From contig SMXL01000003.1 of the NCBI GenBank assembly GCA_004356385.1, positions 1 through 19,959 on the forward strand: a stretch of 19,959 nt of DNA, given 5' to 3'. Shown here in pieces: positions 7,682-15,835 of this stretch (positions within the stretch are counted from its first letter, which is position 1; each line of letters begins with the position of its first letter). Origin of the DNA: Bacteroidota bacterium. Lineage in GTDB: Bacteria > Bacteroidota > Rhodothermia > Rhodothermales > UBA10348. Under the pieces are notes generated by a model. It searched no databases. It had not been told where the DNA came from and saw only the letters and a list, made by a program, of their open reading frames with translations. The position numbers and the translations under genes are program-made.

Positions 7682-9127
7682 TTAATCAGTACTTGGATCA
7701 GGCTCGGCGCGTGCCAGGCCTGCTTTCTTTCGAGAAAGCCACTTCCCTCGACCCGCCTCTCCCACGACCTTGTAGTCGTTCACGATCACATCGCCCCGCG
7801 ACAAGGTCGTCCTTGCAAATCCCGCGAGTGACCAGCCGTCATAGGGAGACCAATCCGCATTGGTCTCCATTTTGGCAGGGTCAACTGTGATTTCGTGCGT
7901 GGGGTGGATAATGGCCAGGTCGGCATCCGCACCCACCTGGAGGGCCCCTTTTTGAGGGAAAAGTCCCATAATCTGAGCCGGGTTGGTGCAGAGAAGTCGG
8001 CACATCTCTTCAATGGACAGCCGGCCAAACCGAACTCCATGTGTGTAAACGATAGGCAGAAGGGTTTCCAGTCCAGGTAGCCCCATCGGAATTTTGGTCC
8101 AATCGCCTTCCCACATAGCTTTTTGTTCGCGAGTAAATGTGCAGGTGTCGGTAGACACCACGGACACTTCACCGCTTCTCATGCCTTTCCACAGTCGAAG
8201 TGAGTCGCTTTGTTTTTTGATCTGGGGACAGCATGCAAACAGGTGGCCATCCTCCTGATCGAAAACGGAATCGTCCAACACGAGGTACTGAGCACAGGTC
8301 TCGGCGAGGACAGGAACGCCTCTCATCTGGGCTGATTTGACCAGTTCAGCCCCTTCGGAGGTCGACATATGGACGATGTACAGCTGGCCGTCGGTGATTT
8401 CGCTCCACATGATTGCCCGCTGTATGGCTTCCGCTTCTATGAAATTCGGCCTGGTCATCGCATGAAGATTGGCACCATACTTGGCCATCAGCTCCGGCGT
8501 GTGATGCCGCGCGATCAATTCGTCCAATACTCGAGCCGACTCGGCATGTACCAACAGCATCGTACCGTGCTCTTTCATCTTCTCGAGGGTACCAAACATG
8601 GCCCGGTCATCGGACTGCCAGCCTTCCGACTCGTAGATCATGAACTCCTTGAAGGTAGAGAACCCGCGCTCGACCATGCCCTCGATCTGATCCTTGTGTT
8701 CATCCCATCGAGTGATACAGATATGGAAGGTGTAATCGATGAGCGCCTTTCCCTCCGCCTTCTTGTGCCATTTATCGGCTGCATCACCGAGTGAGTCGCC
8801 TTCATAGGGGATGGCGAAATCGATGAGTGTGGTTACCCCTCCCCGGGCAGCTGCTCGCGTTCCGCTTAAATAGTCATCAGAAGAAACCGTACCGCAGAAG
8901 GGGAGAGCGAGGTGTACGTGGACATCCAGAACTCCGGGAATGACGTAATGTCCGGAGGCGTCGATGATGCTGGTGCCATTACCAGCTGCACCAGAGCCCG
9001 TGGCCACGTCCGCTGCCAGGTCCGTTCCGATCGCCTCAATTTTTTCTCCAACGATTCCAATATCGGCCTCGATGGTTCCGCTCGGAGTAACAACTGTTCC
9101 ACCCCTGATGATTTTGTCGAATTTCAT
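7682..9127 (-). CDS. hydA: Dihydropyrimidinase (D-hydantoinase family)
   Basis: A 481-residue cyclic amidohydrolase that opens dihydrouracil or dihydrothymine to the N-carbamoyl amino acid in the cytoplasm. The binuclear metal site is complete: His70 and His72 (DVHVH), the carboxylatable Lys160 (FKEFMIYE), His194 (LLVHAES), His253 (YIVHMS) and Asp327 (STDTCTF). Tyr165 sits where hydantoinases have the substrate-binding tyrosine. The TDTCTFTREQK region (326-336) followed by WTKIP resembles mammalian DPYS more than allantoinase or dihydroorotase. Start: ATG at 9127 with GGTGGAG just upstream (one of the few visible ribosome binding sites here). An in-frame GTG at 9142 would add five residues (MGGGV) and consume that site, so the ATG is preferred. 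It follows the aminotransferase by 18 bases. Confidence 0.92.
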   Translation of the reverse strand: MKFDKIIRGGTVVTPSGTIEADIGIVGEKIEAIGTDLAADVATGSGAAGNGTSIIDASGHYVIPGVLDVHVHLALPFCGTVSSDDYLSGTRAAARGGVTTLIDFAIPYEGDSLGDAADKWHKKAEGKALIDYTFHICITRWDEHKDQIEGMVERGFSTFKEFMIYESEGWQSDDRAMFGTLEKMKEHGTMLLVHAESARVLDELIARHHTPELMAKYGANLHAMTRPNFIEAEAIQRAIMWSEITDGQLYIVHMSTSEGAELVKSAQMRGVPVLAETCAQYLVLDDSVFDQEDGHLFACCPQIKKQSDSLRLWKGMRSGEVSVVSTDTCTFTREQKAMWEGDWTKIPMGLPGLETLLPIVYTHGVRFGRLSIEEMCRLLCTNPAQIMGLFPQKGALQVGADADLAIIHPTHEITVDPAKMETNADWSPYDGWSLAGFARTTLSRGDVIVNDYKVVGEAGRGKWLSRKKAGLARAEPDPSTD

Positions 9128-9145
9128 TACTCCACCGCCCACTAG

Positions 9146-10513
9146 TTATAACGCTGCCGCTACCGTAAGGGAGCGATCGAGCACGCCGACAGCAAAATCT
9201 GCGTCGTCGTCCGTAATGCACATCGGGGGCTTTATCCGGAGAACATTTCCATACAATCCACCCTTTCCGAAGAGAACTCCCAGTTCGCGAGCGGCCTCTA
9301 ATACGGATACCGTTTCCGTTGGAGCCGGTTCTTTTGTTTCTCGATCTCGCACCAGCTCGACGCCCAACATGAGTCCAGCGCCCCGTACATCGCCAATTAA
9401 ATTGTGTTTGTGCATCAGCCCCTCCAGGCTCGATTTCAGTCGCGCTCCAACCCTGCGGGCGTTTTCCTGCAAACCCTCTTCATCGATCACATCCAAAACG
9501 GCCAGACCAGTGGCCATACTCACCGGGTTGCCTCCGTACGTATTGAAGTGAAGCCGGTCTGTGAATGCGTCGGCGACGTCCCTTGTTGTGGTCACGGCAG
9601 CCATCGGCATTCCGTTTCCGAATCCCTTGGCCATAACGACCATGTCGGGAACCGCGTCATACATTTCGAAGCCCCAGTAATGGTCACCCATTCGACCGAA
9701 ACCCGTTTGCACTTCGTCCGAGATACAGATTCCTCCATGTTCGCGTGCAATGGCATAGGCCTCACGAAGATAATTAGAAGCGCCCATCGTCACACCCCCG
9801 ACTCCCTGAATGGGTTCGCAAATGTATGCCGCGATAGCACCCGGAGTCGAGAACTTGATCAGCTCACGTATCTCCTCGGCACTTTTGTGGGCGATCTCTT
9901 CCGGTGTGCCGTCAAAAGCGTTCCGGTAAGGATCGGGACACGTTGCGTGATGCACGCGGGTCCCAAGAGGAATATCGCGCCGCCAGGTGTGATGGGAAGT
10001 CAATCCGGCGGACGCTGACGACATTCCGTGATAGGCATTTCTCTGGGCAATTACATCGGTATTTCCCGTAAACGACCGGGCCATGTTGATTGCCAGTTCA
10101 ATCGCCTCGCTCCCGCTATTGACGAAGTACGTAACGTCCAATCCATCTGGCAACTTGGATGCCAGCTTCTTTGCTAACAGAGGCAAATTCGGGTGTAAAT
10201 AAATGGTAGTGGCATGCTGAAGCCGATTCATCTGCTCCTGGATCGCGGCGAGGATTTTCGGATGACTGTGACCGCAAGACACCGTGACGATTCCCGCCAG
10301 CATGTCGAGATAACGCTTTCCCTCCTCATCGAAAAGCCATTGCATGTGCCCCTCGACAATCATGATCGGATCCTGGTACAGGGCAAAAACCGACGGGTGC
10401 ACATACCGCTTTCGATCTGCAAGCGTATCTAGACGATTTGGCCCCTCATAAGGAGCGGGCTCGTAATCACAGGTTGGCATCTTGAGGCTTTCCAGTGTCT
10501 GCGTATCACTCAT
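9146..10513 (-). CDS. AGXT2-like class III aminotransferase (beta-alanine/3-aminoisobutyrate transaminase)
   Basis: A 455-residue PLP enzyme of the class III (omega) aminotransferase family. The PLP lysine is Lys296 (MAKGFGNG), with Asp266 in ISDEVQTGFGR contacting the cofactor and GSE (134-136) binding its phosphate. Long stretches resemble mammalian AGXT2: the N-terminal MPTCDYEP, VEGHMQWLFDEEG, GIVTVSCGHSHPK and the NTYGGNP loop. AGXT2 transfers amino groups from beta-alanine, 3-aminoisobutyrate or alanine to glyoxylate or pyruvate. Between dihydropyrimidinase and the NCS1 carrier, and with a semialdehyde dehydrogenase two genes on, the expected job is making (methyl)malonate semialdehyde. 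Its ATG at 10513 overlaps the stop of the transporter gene as ATGA, suggesting translational coupling. The amino acceptor cannot be read from sequence. Confidence 0.88.
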   Translation of the reverse strand: MSDTQTLESLKMPTCDYEPAPYEGPNRLDTLADRKRYVHPSVFALYQDPIMIVEGHMQWLFDEEGKRYLDMLAGIVTVSCGHSHPKILAAIQEQMNRLQHATTIYLHPNLPLLAKKLASKLPDGLDVTYFVNSGSEAIELAINMARSFTGNTDVIAQRNAYHGMSSASAGLTSHHTWRRDIPLGTRVHHATCPDPYRNAFDGTPEEIAHKSAEEIRELIKFSTPGAIAAYICEPIQGVGGVTMGASNYLREAYAIAREHGGICISDEVQTGFGRMGDHYWGFEMYDAVPDMVVMAKGFGNGMPMAAVTTTRDVADAFTDRLHFNTYGGNPVSMATGLAVLDVIDEEGLQENARRVGARLKSSLEGLMHKHNLIGDVRGAGLMLGVELVRDRETKEPAPTETVSVLEAARELGVLFGKGGLYGNVLRIKPPMCITDDDADFAVGVLDRSLTVAAAL

Positions 10514-12024
10514 GTAATTGCTTGTTGATTTTCAATATCAGGCTCGTGTGGTTCAACGGGAAAAACGCGCATCAGGACGAAGTATACAATACCCGACAAA
10601 AACAGACTTACGAACCATGCATAAGTATATATGGAATCGAAGAGAGCCGCCACCTGGATCGAACCGTCTGATGCCTGTGAAAGAAATCCAGGAATATTTG
10701 GCACGATCCCCGATGCCATGGCCACAAGGGCTCGCCAATTGAATCCCCGGCCTCCGTAACCATACGACTTATCATGGAGATACAAATCTCTGGTGATCAG
10801 GTTCATTCTCCGGATGACGAAATAGTCGCAGATCATAACGCCTGCGACAGACCCCAGAAGGGCGCTATACCCGATAAGCCACGTAAAGATGTAGTTGGAG
10901 AGATCGGTGTACAGTTTCCATGGGAAGATCAGCACGCCGATGAAGCCGGTAATCAGTCCACCGCGACGAAAGTTGATTCGGCGTGGCCATAGATTCGAGA
11001 AATCATTGGCCGGCGACACCACGTTGGCCGCGATGTTTGTTGAGAGTGTGGCAATCGTGAGTCCGAAAAGAGCAAATGCAATGACGAGGGGGCTTTCAAA
11101 TCTTCCGAGAAGAAGGACCGGGTCCCAGATTGCTTCTCCGAAGATGATCACGGTCGCCGACGTAACGGTGATTCCGATGAACGCATAGAGGGTCATGGTA
11201 GTCGGAAGGCCGATAAGCTGACCGAGCATCTGATCGCGCTGCGAATAGGCGTAGCGTGTGAAATCTGGGATATTCAGAGCAAGTGTGGCCCAAAAACCAA
11301 CCATGGCCGTCAAATTTGGCCAAAAAGTCGCCCAGAAGTTGAATTCAGTATCCAGTGATCCCCGAATCTGGGCCACTGTATTCTCTGAAAGGACCGCTGC
11401 AAAGCCACCCGCGGTCGAGACCGCCCACCATAAGAGCCCCAAACCGAGCAAGAGAAGGAAGGGTGCGGCCCATGTTTCGAGCAGTTTGATGGAATCAATG
11501 CCCGCGACAATGACCGCGATATTGATGGCCCAGAAAAGAAGAAAGCACGAAAGCTGACCGAGTGAAAGGCCGATAATCGGGATCGCATCGGCGGCGGACG
11601 CCGGTTCAAACCCGAATATGACGGAAAACAAGGTGTAGATTGCGGAGCCTCCAATCCACGTCTGGATTCCGAACCATCCACAGGCCACCAGAGCGCGCAT
11701 GAGGGCGGGAATATTGGCGCCGATGGTGCCGAATGAGGCGCGAAGAATCACCGGGAAAGGAATGCCATACTTGGTGCCGGCATGGGCATTGAGCACCATC
11801 GGGATCAGTACGATCAGGTTCCCGAGCGCGATGACCAGTAGCGCTTGTCCCCAACTCATCCCCTGCGAAATGAGTCCGGCAGAAAGGGTATACGTGGGAA
11901 TATTGACAGCCATTCCAACCCACAAGGCAGCGAATGCCCATTTCCCCCAGGACCGGTCCGCCATGGAAACGGGCGCCAGGTCTTTGTTGTAAAGACTGGA
12001 TTGCGTGATGTCGGTGGTGCTCAT
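10510..12024 (-). CDS. NCS1-family nucleobase:cation symporter
   Basis: A 504-residue, 12-helix inner-membrane transporter of the nucleobase:cation symporter-1 family (Mhp1, allantoin, cytosine and uracil permeases). The family's hallmark region is present: helices 2-3 with NAHAGTKYGIPFPVILRASFG followed by ALVACGWFGIQTWIGG, and NIPDFTRYA (residues about 250-258) in helix 6. Within a pyrimidine degradation operon the likely cargo is uracil, thymine or a dihydropyrimidine/hydantoin-type ring. Start: the ATG at 12024 gives a typical N-terminus and a 36-base gap after the amidohydrolase. A TTG at 12060 in the same frame would add 12 basic residues directly abutting the upstream stop and is less likely. 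The 3' end overlaps the aminotransferase start by four bases. Confidence 0.88.
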   Translation of the reverse strand: MSTTDITQSSLYNKDLAPVSMADRSWGKWAFAALWVGMAVNIPTYTLSAGLISQGMSWGQALLVIALGNLIVLIPMVLNAHAGTKYGIPFPVILRASFGTIGANIPALMRALVACGWFGIQTWIGGSAIYTLFSVIFGFEPASAADAIPIIGLSLGQLSCFLLFWAINIAVIVAGIDSIKLLETWAAPFLLLLGLGLLWWAVSTAGGFAAVLSENTVAQIRGSLDTEFNFWATFWPNLTAMVGFWATLALNIPDFTRYAYSQRDQMLGQLIGLPTTMTLYAFIGITVTSATVIIFGEAIWDPVLLLGRFESPLVIAFALFGLTIATLSTNIAANVVSPANDFSNLWPRRINFRRGGLITGFIGVLIFPWKLYTDLSNYIFTWLIGYSALLGSVAGVMICDYFVIRRMNLITRDLYLHDKSYGYGGRGFNWRALVAMASGIVPNIPGFLSQASDGSIQVAALFDSIYTYAWFVSLFLSGIVYFVLMRVFPVEPHEPDIENQQAIT

Positions 12025-12060
12025 GAGTCCATTTTTGGGCGGACGTTTACGGACGAGCAA

Positions 12061-12933
12061 CTACGGACGAACGATGGCCTTGTACGTTTCCGGTCGTCTG
12101 TCCCGGTAGAACTGCCACGTATTGCGCACCTCCCGGATCATATTCAGATCGAGATCGGCGAGGACGACCGCATCTTCCGACCGCGGGCCCTCCTCGATAA
12201 TCTGACCCCGAGGATTCGCGAAATATGACGTCCCATAAAACTCGCCAATATTCCAGGGAGCCTCCGTTCCCGGCCGATTTATCGCGCCGATGAAGTACAT
12301 GTTTGCACAAGCTGCTGCGGGCTGTTCAAGCTTCCAGAGGTACTCGCTCAGACCGGCGACCGTGGCCGACGGGTTAAACACAATCTCGGCACCGTTCAGC
12401 CCCAATTCCCTCCATCCTTCAGGGAAGTGTCGGTCGTAACAAATGTACACGCCCACTTTCCCCACAGCGGTATCAAAGACCGGATACCCCAGGTTTCCAG
12501 GGCGGAAGTAAAACTTCTCCCAAAAACCGGGATGGCAGTGAGGAATATGGATTTTTCTGAATTTCCCGAGATACGATCCATCTGCATCAATTACAGCCGC
12601 CGTGTTGTAGTACAGGCCCGGAAGATCTTCTTCATAGAGTGAAAAGACGAGCACCATATTATGCCTGGCGGCCAGGTCCTGCATCAGTTTTGTCGTGGGG
12701 CCATCGGGAATTTGCTCGACCATCTCATACCATTTCGGATTTTGCTCAGCGCCGAAATACGGCCCGTTGAAAAGCTCCTGGGTGCAGAGTACCTGCGCGC
12801 CTTTCTGGGCTGCTTCTTCGATCAACGCCACGGTTTTATCCGTCATGGACGACTTGATCTTATCGATGGGCGAGTCTGTGCTTTCCGACAGAGTGGCCTG
12901 GACAAGAGCGGCCTTTACGATACGATCTTCCAA
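12061..12933 (-). CDS. Beta-ureidopropionase / N-carbamoyl-beta-alanine amidohydrolase (nitrilase superfamily)
   Basis: A 290-residue carbon-nitrogen hydrolase that removes the carbamoyl group as NH3 and CO2 to give beta-alanine or 3-aminoisobutyrate. The catalytic triad is Glu53 (TQELF), Lys127 (FRKIHIP) and Cys165 (YICYDRHFPE). The region after the cysteine (NGAEIVFNPSATVAGLSEYLW, 180-200; AINRPGTE; FYGTSYFANP) resembles mammalian UPB1, while the N-terminal half (PGLYYNTAAVIDADGSYLGK) also resembles N-carbamoylputrescine amidase. The operon context favours the pyrimidine role. It is the first gene of the operon. The start is a TTG at 12933: an in-frame stop lies 33 bases upstream with no ATG or GTG between, and the next ATG is residue 30, too late for the fold. 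Confidence 0.88.
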   Translation of the reverse strand: MEDRIVKAALVQATLSESTDSPIDKIKSSMTDKTVALIEEAAQKGAQVLCTQELFNGPYFGAEQNPKWYEMVEQIPDGPTTKLMQDLAARHNMVLVFSLYEEDLPGLYYNTAAVIDADGSYLGKFRKIHIPHCHPGFWEKFYFRPGNLGYPVFDTAVGKVGVYICYDRHFPEGWRELGLNGAEIVFNPSATVAGLSEYLWKLEQPAAACANMYFIGAINRPGTEAPWNIGEFYGTSYFANPRGQIIEEGPRSEDAVVLADLDLNMIREVRNTWQFYRDRRPETYKAIVRP

Positions 12934-13041
12934 GGCAGATACCGTTTTTCGTTGATGGATCCGTGATTACTCAGGGCGCTTCAATTAGACGCGAAATCCG
13001 TTACAAGGTGTTGTCGGGTAAAGAGATCCGAAGGCATCCAA

Positions 13042-13069
13042 TGTGTAGACGAGCCCTAAACACAGTCAA
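13042..13069 (-). promoter_or_regulatory. Candidate promoter of the pyrimidine degradation operon
   Basis: On the minus strand TTGACT (13069-13064) is followed after 16 bases by TACACA (13047-13042). The -35 box matches the sigma70 consensus at five of six positions; the -10 box is weaker. It lies in the 188-base gap before the first operon gene and would give a leader of about 100 bases. No factor-independent terminator for the symporter gene upstream is evident, so read-through from that gene is also possible. Confidence 0.35.
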
Positions 13070-13084
13070 TTTACCCTGACTCTG
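13061..13084. promoter_or_regulatory. Inverted repeat overlapping the -35 box, candidate operator
   Basis: CACAGTCA (13061-13068) and TGACTCTG (13077-13084) are an inverted repeat matching at seven of eight positions around an 8-base centre. It covers the candidate -35 box of the pyrimidine operon, where a dimeric repressor could bind and block transcription. The regulator is unknown, and none is encoded in the window. Confidence 0.3.
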
Positions 13085-13121
13085 GAAAATAGCAAGCTAG
13101 AAGGGTTTGTTCCTGCACTCG

Positions 13122-14627
13122 TTAGACCTCTCCTTGCCTTCGTTTTCGGCTGAAGAGAACCCCCGCAACAAGCGCACATAGCACCGACGGAGCCATCTCT
13201 CCTGCCAGCGCGAAATAGATTCCGATTTCAGGAATGGCAGGAAAAGCGAACTTGAAAAGGGGAATGGAAATGAATCCGGTGATCATGGATGCAATGACCC
13301 CGTGTACGGAGTAGTTCTTCCAGAAAAGAGAAAGCAGCATCACCGGTACGAACGTAGCTGCGATACCGGACCATCCAAAAATGGCAAACCAGAAAACGGT
13401 ACGGTCCGGAGAAATAAATGAGACGATCAGGGCCAGTACCAGGGCTCCGAATGCCATGACAAGCGTAACGAGGCGCGATTTCCGTGTCAAGGAATCGTTA
13501 GAAAGAGTGGGGTGGTAAAGTTGCTGATAGAAGTCTCTTGTCACAGCGCTCGACGCGACGATCAGCAGCGAGTCGATCGTTGACATGATGGCTGCAAGAA
13601 CCGCCGCGATGTAAATTCCGACGATGATTGCTGGGAAGAGATGCTCGACCAGCATTGGCAATACACTTTCGGCGGCGCCACCTAGCACGACCTCAGGATC
13701 TTGTCCGGGTCCTGCAAGAAGGTATCTTCCCAAGATTCCCGTAAATACTGCGCCCACATCGGTCAACAACGTGAATAAGACCGCGACCCACCTCCCTTTC
13801 TGAATTTCGCCTTCTCCCCGAATTGACATAAATCGGACGAATACTTGGGGTGATCCTAAGAATCCTATTCCAATCGCGGCGTAACTGACGATCAGCAATA
13901 TGTTTTCAAAAGAAAATCCACCTAAACCCCAGAGATTGATCAATCCGGGGTCGATAGCGCGAAGACCTTCGAAGAGGCTCTGTCCGGCAGGAATTGAAAT
14001 GAGGGCAAAAAGAGGTACCGCAACGAGCCCTACGAGCATCAACGATCCCTGAAACAGGTCAGACCAGGCGACGGCCACAAATCCACCGCTGAATGTATAG
14101 ACCACGACCACACCAAAGCCGATCAGGATTCCCGTGTAATAATTCCAGGAAAGAAAGCTCTCGAATGCTTTCCCCGTTGCATCGATCTGGGCGCTTACAT
14201 AAATCGTAACGAAGATGGCCAGGGCCCCTGCAGCGAGTATTCGGACCAGACGGGTCAGCCGTTCCCCCTCCTCAGAGCCGTCATTGAATTTGGAGACCAG
14301 ATAGTCGGGAATCGTGATGGATTTGAATTCGTCGGATTCCCTCTTGAAGGGCTTGGCCATATAGAACCAGGCAAACCCAACCCCGAGAACCTCGCCGGCG
14401 ACTACCCACAACCCGCTCAGGCCAACCATGGCGCCGAGCCCGGTTAATCCCAGCAGCAACCAGGCCGACTCCCCGGTTGCCCGGGCGGAGAACGCCACGA
14501 CCCAGTATCCAAGTCGTTTGCCCCCGACGAAGTAGTCGTCCAGGTTATGAATCCGCCGAGACGCCAGGAATCCGATTCCAAAAAGAATGAGGAAGTAGGC
14601 AACAAGGACAACGTAAATCGTCGTCAT
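13122..14627 (-). CDS. Sodium:solute symporter, SSS family (PutP-like)
   Basis: A 501-residue, roughly 13-helix inner-membrane transporter. Helix 1 starts at residue 4; DDYFVGGKRLGYW (30-42) is the family's conserved first loop; YTFSGGFVAVAWSDLFQGSLM and the later AAVLAAIMSTIDSLLIVASSAVTRDFY segment are SSS hallmarks closest to sodium/proline symporters. The position of PutP Asp55, essential for Na+ coupling in E. coli PutP, aligns with glycine here (SARATGESAW, with Glu as the next residue), so proline as substrate is not assured. The gene lies 188 bases upstream of the pyrimidine operon on the same strand; it could import a related substrate or beta-amino acid, but the gap and candidate promoter suggest it is a separate unit. 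Confidence 0.85.
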   Translation of the reverse strand: MTTIYVVLVAYFLILFGIGFLASRRIHNLDDYFVGGKRLGYWVVAFSARATGESAWLLLGLTGLGAMVGLSGLWVVAGEVLGVGFAWFYMAKPFKRESDEFKSITIPDYLVSKFNDGSEEGERLTRLVRILAAGALAIFVTIYVSAQIDATGKAFESFLSWNYYTGILIGFGVVVVYTFSGGFVAVAWSDLFQGSLMLVGLVAVPLFALISIPAGQSLFEGLRAIDPGLINLWGLGGFSFENILLIVSYAAIGIGFLGSPQVFVRFMSIRGEGEIQKGRWVAVLFTLLTDVGAVFTGILGRYLLAGPGQDPEVVLGGAAESVLPMLVEHLFPAIIVGIYIAAVLAAIMSTIDSLLIVASSAVTRDFYQQLYHPTLSNDSLTRKSRLVTLVMAFGALVLALIVSFISPDRTVFWFAIFGWSGIAATFVPVMLLSLFWKNYSVHGVIASMITGFISIPLFKFAFPAIPEIGIYFALAGEMAPSVLCALVAGVLFSRKRRQGEV

Positions 14628-14911
14628 GGATCGGAACGGATTAGGTCAGAAATGCGGGCGAAGCGGTGATTCTCGAAACCGCGCCATGATGTTTGGGTAC
14701 GTCCAGAGAGGCGTTTCGAAGGAAAATTTCTGATGAACCATCTCATGATACCCTAAATACGGTTAAGCTCGTTATTCTAACAGCACGGAGTAATAAAAGA
14801 TAACCAGCAGTGATAATTTCGGAGTTTAAGAACTTCTCGCCCTACGGCCATCAATGTGGGGCCAAATGAGGTTAAATTGAAGTTCTAGCATTCAATCATT
14901 GCGACGAACCC
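14628..14911. promoter_or_regulatory. Divergent intergenic region between symporter and lipoprotein genes
   Basis: These 284 bases separate divergently transcribed genes and should hold promoters for both. It is more AT-rich than the flanking genes around 14740-14825. A lone GATAAT (14812-14817) could be a -10 box for the lipoprotein genes, but no -35 box sits at the right distance. I see no RNA gene, repeat or credible small ORF. Confidence 0.3.
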
Positions 14912-15835
14912 ATGTTAGACGGTAAGCGCTTTCTGATCATCTCGGTGTTTCTTGCGTCCATATTCGTATGGCAAGGCTGCTCGGACACGGTAATTGATCC
15001 GTTTTCAAACGACGGCCAATATTACACGGTTTACGGGTTTTTAGACGTTCTTAAGACCGAACACGCCGTGCGTGTCATTCCCGTGACCCGGCATGCGGAG
15101 CGAATTGAATCGACGTCTTCGGCTCAAGCTCAAATCGATGCGCGGGTATTCTCGACGGATTTAAGGACGGGAAATCGGAGAGAATGGACCCACCACTTGA
15201 TCCATTTTGAAGACGGCTCTTACGGACACGTTTTCAAGTCGCAGTTTATTGTTCGACCGCTTCGCACGTACCGTCTTGAGGTCATTCGATCAGACGGAAA
15301 AATGGCTTCCGCCGAAACCACCGTACCGTATATCTCGGATGCAGCTCTGTTTGAAAAAGGGCCGGAGGTATTTTCCGCTGATTCGACCGAGTTGTACCAG
15401 GATATTTATATCCCCAGAATTGCTTCACCGTGGGAAATTCAGGGGATCTATCTATGGGGAGGCGGCGGAACGATCAATCGTCGTGTGTATGTTCCACACG
15501 GAAGATCCGGATATCGAACAGAAGACGGCGGATGGCAGATACGTCTGACTATTTCGGACGATCAGGCAGTGGTCAGGGAAAACATTCAATGGTCCATTGA
15601 TACCGGGGACATTTCAGAATCGACGTCGGTTGGAATTAGTGCCCTAGGCATACAGCTAAGGATCCTGGATGAAGATTGGGATCCGCCTGCCGGTGTGTTT
15701 GATCCGGAAATCCTGTCAGTACCGGGTGCTTTTTCAAATGTCACCAACGGGTACGGGCGGTTTGGCTCTATCGGTCTCTACATTCAGGAGTGGAATGCAG
15801 AACATTTGTCTGTTGCATTGGGATATGATTTTTAA
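14912..15835 (+). CDS. DUF4249-like lipoprotein, first of a tandem pair
   Basis: A 307-residue predicted lipoprotein: basic start (MLDGKR), hydrophobic stretch 7-20, and Cys23 in VWQGC as the lipidation site (a relaxed lipobox). The mature protein is beta-rich. The layout (acidic residues right after Cys, a YTVYGFLD strand, then DGSYGHVF, TYRLEV and DGKMASAETTVPY) resembles Bacteroidota DUF4249 proteins, which are often encoded beside TonB-dependent receptors and have no established function. No receptor is encoded nearby. The C-terminal half has a WDPP-x-GVFDPE segment (about 253-262) and NGYGRFGSIGLYIQEW (about 276-291), both repeated in the next gene. The downstream paralogue starts inside its last codons. 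Acts probably at the outer membrane. Family assignment is by pattern only. Confidence 0.72.
   Translation: MLDGKRFLIISVFLASIFVWQGCSDTVIDPFSNDGQYYTVYGFLDVLKTEHAVRVIPVTRHAERIESTSSAQAQIDARVFSTDLRTGNRREWTHHLIHFEDGSYGHVFKSQFIVRPLRTYRLEVIRSDGKMASAETTVPYISDAALFEKGPEVFSADSTELYQDIYIPRIASPWEIQGIYLWGGGGTINRRVYVPHGRSGYRTEDGGWQIRLTISDDQAVVRENIQWSIDTGDISESTSVGISALGIQLRILDEDWDPPAGVFDPEILSVPGAFSNVTNGYGRFGSIGLYIQEWNAEHLSVALGYDF

Larger units (their letters stand above)
3408..12933 (-). other. Predicted seven-gene reductive pyrimidine degradation operon
   Basis: Seven same-strand genes cover every step from nucleobase import to an acyl-CoA. Transcription runs from high to low coordinates: amidohydrolase (12933), NCS1 transporter, aminotransferase, dihydropyrimidinase, semialdehyde dehydrogenase, PreT, PreA (ending at 3408). 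Gaps between chosen starts and stops are 36, -4 (ATGA overlap), 18, 31, 22 and 33 bases, with no internal promoter or terminator evident. The pathway itself is established (uracil to dihydrouracil, N-carbamoyl-beta-alanine, beta-alanine, malonate semialdehyde, acetyl-CoA; thymine gives the methyl analogues and propionyl-CoA). Co-transcription is inferred from spacing. No transcription factor gene is adjacent. Confidence 0.8.

Noticed and set aside
12025..12060. TTG start at 12060 for the NCS1 transporter
   Set aside because: It would add 12 basic residues abutting the previous stop; the ATG at 12024 gives a normal N-terminus.
15669..15824. Upstream extension of the second lipoprotein
   Set aside because: It lies inside the first lipoprotein gene and would bury the lipoprotein signal; the ATG at 15825 fits.
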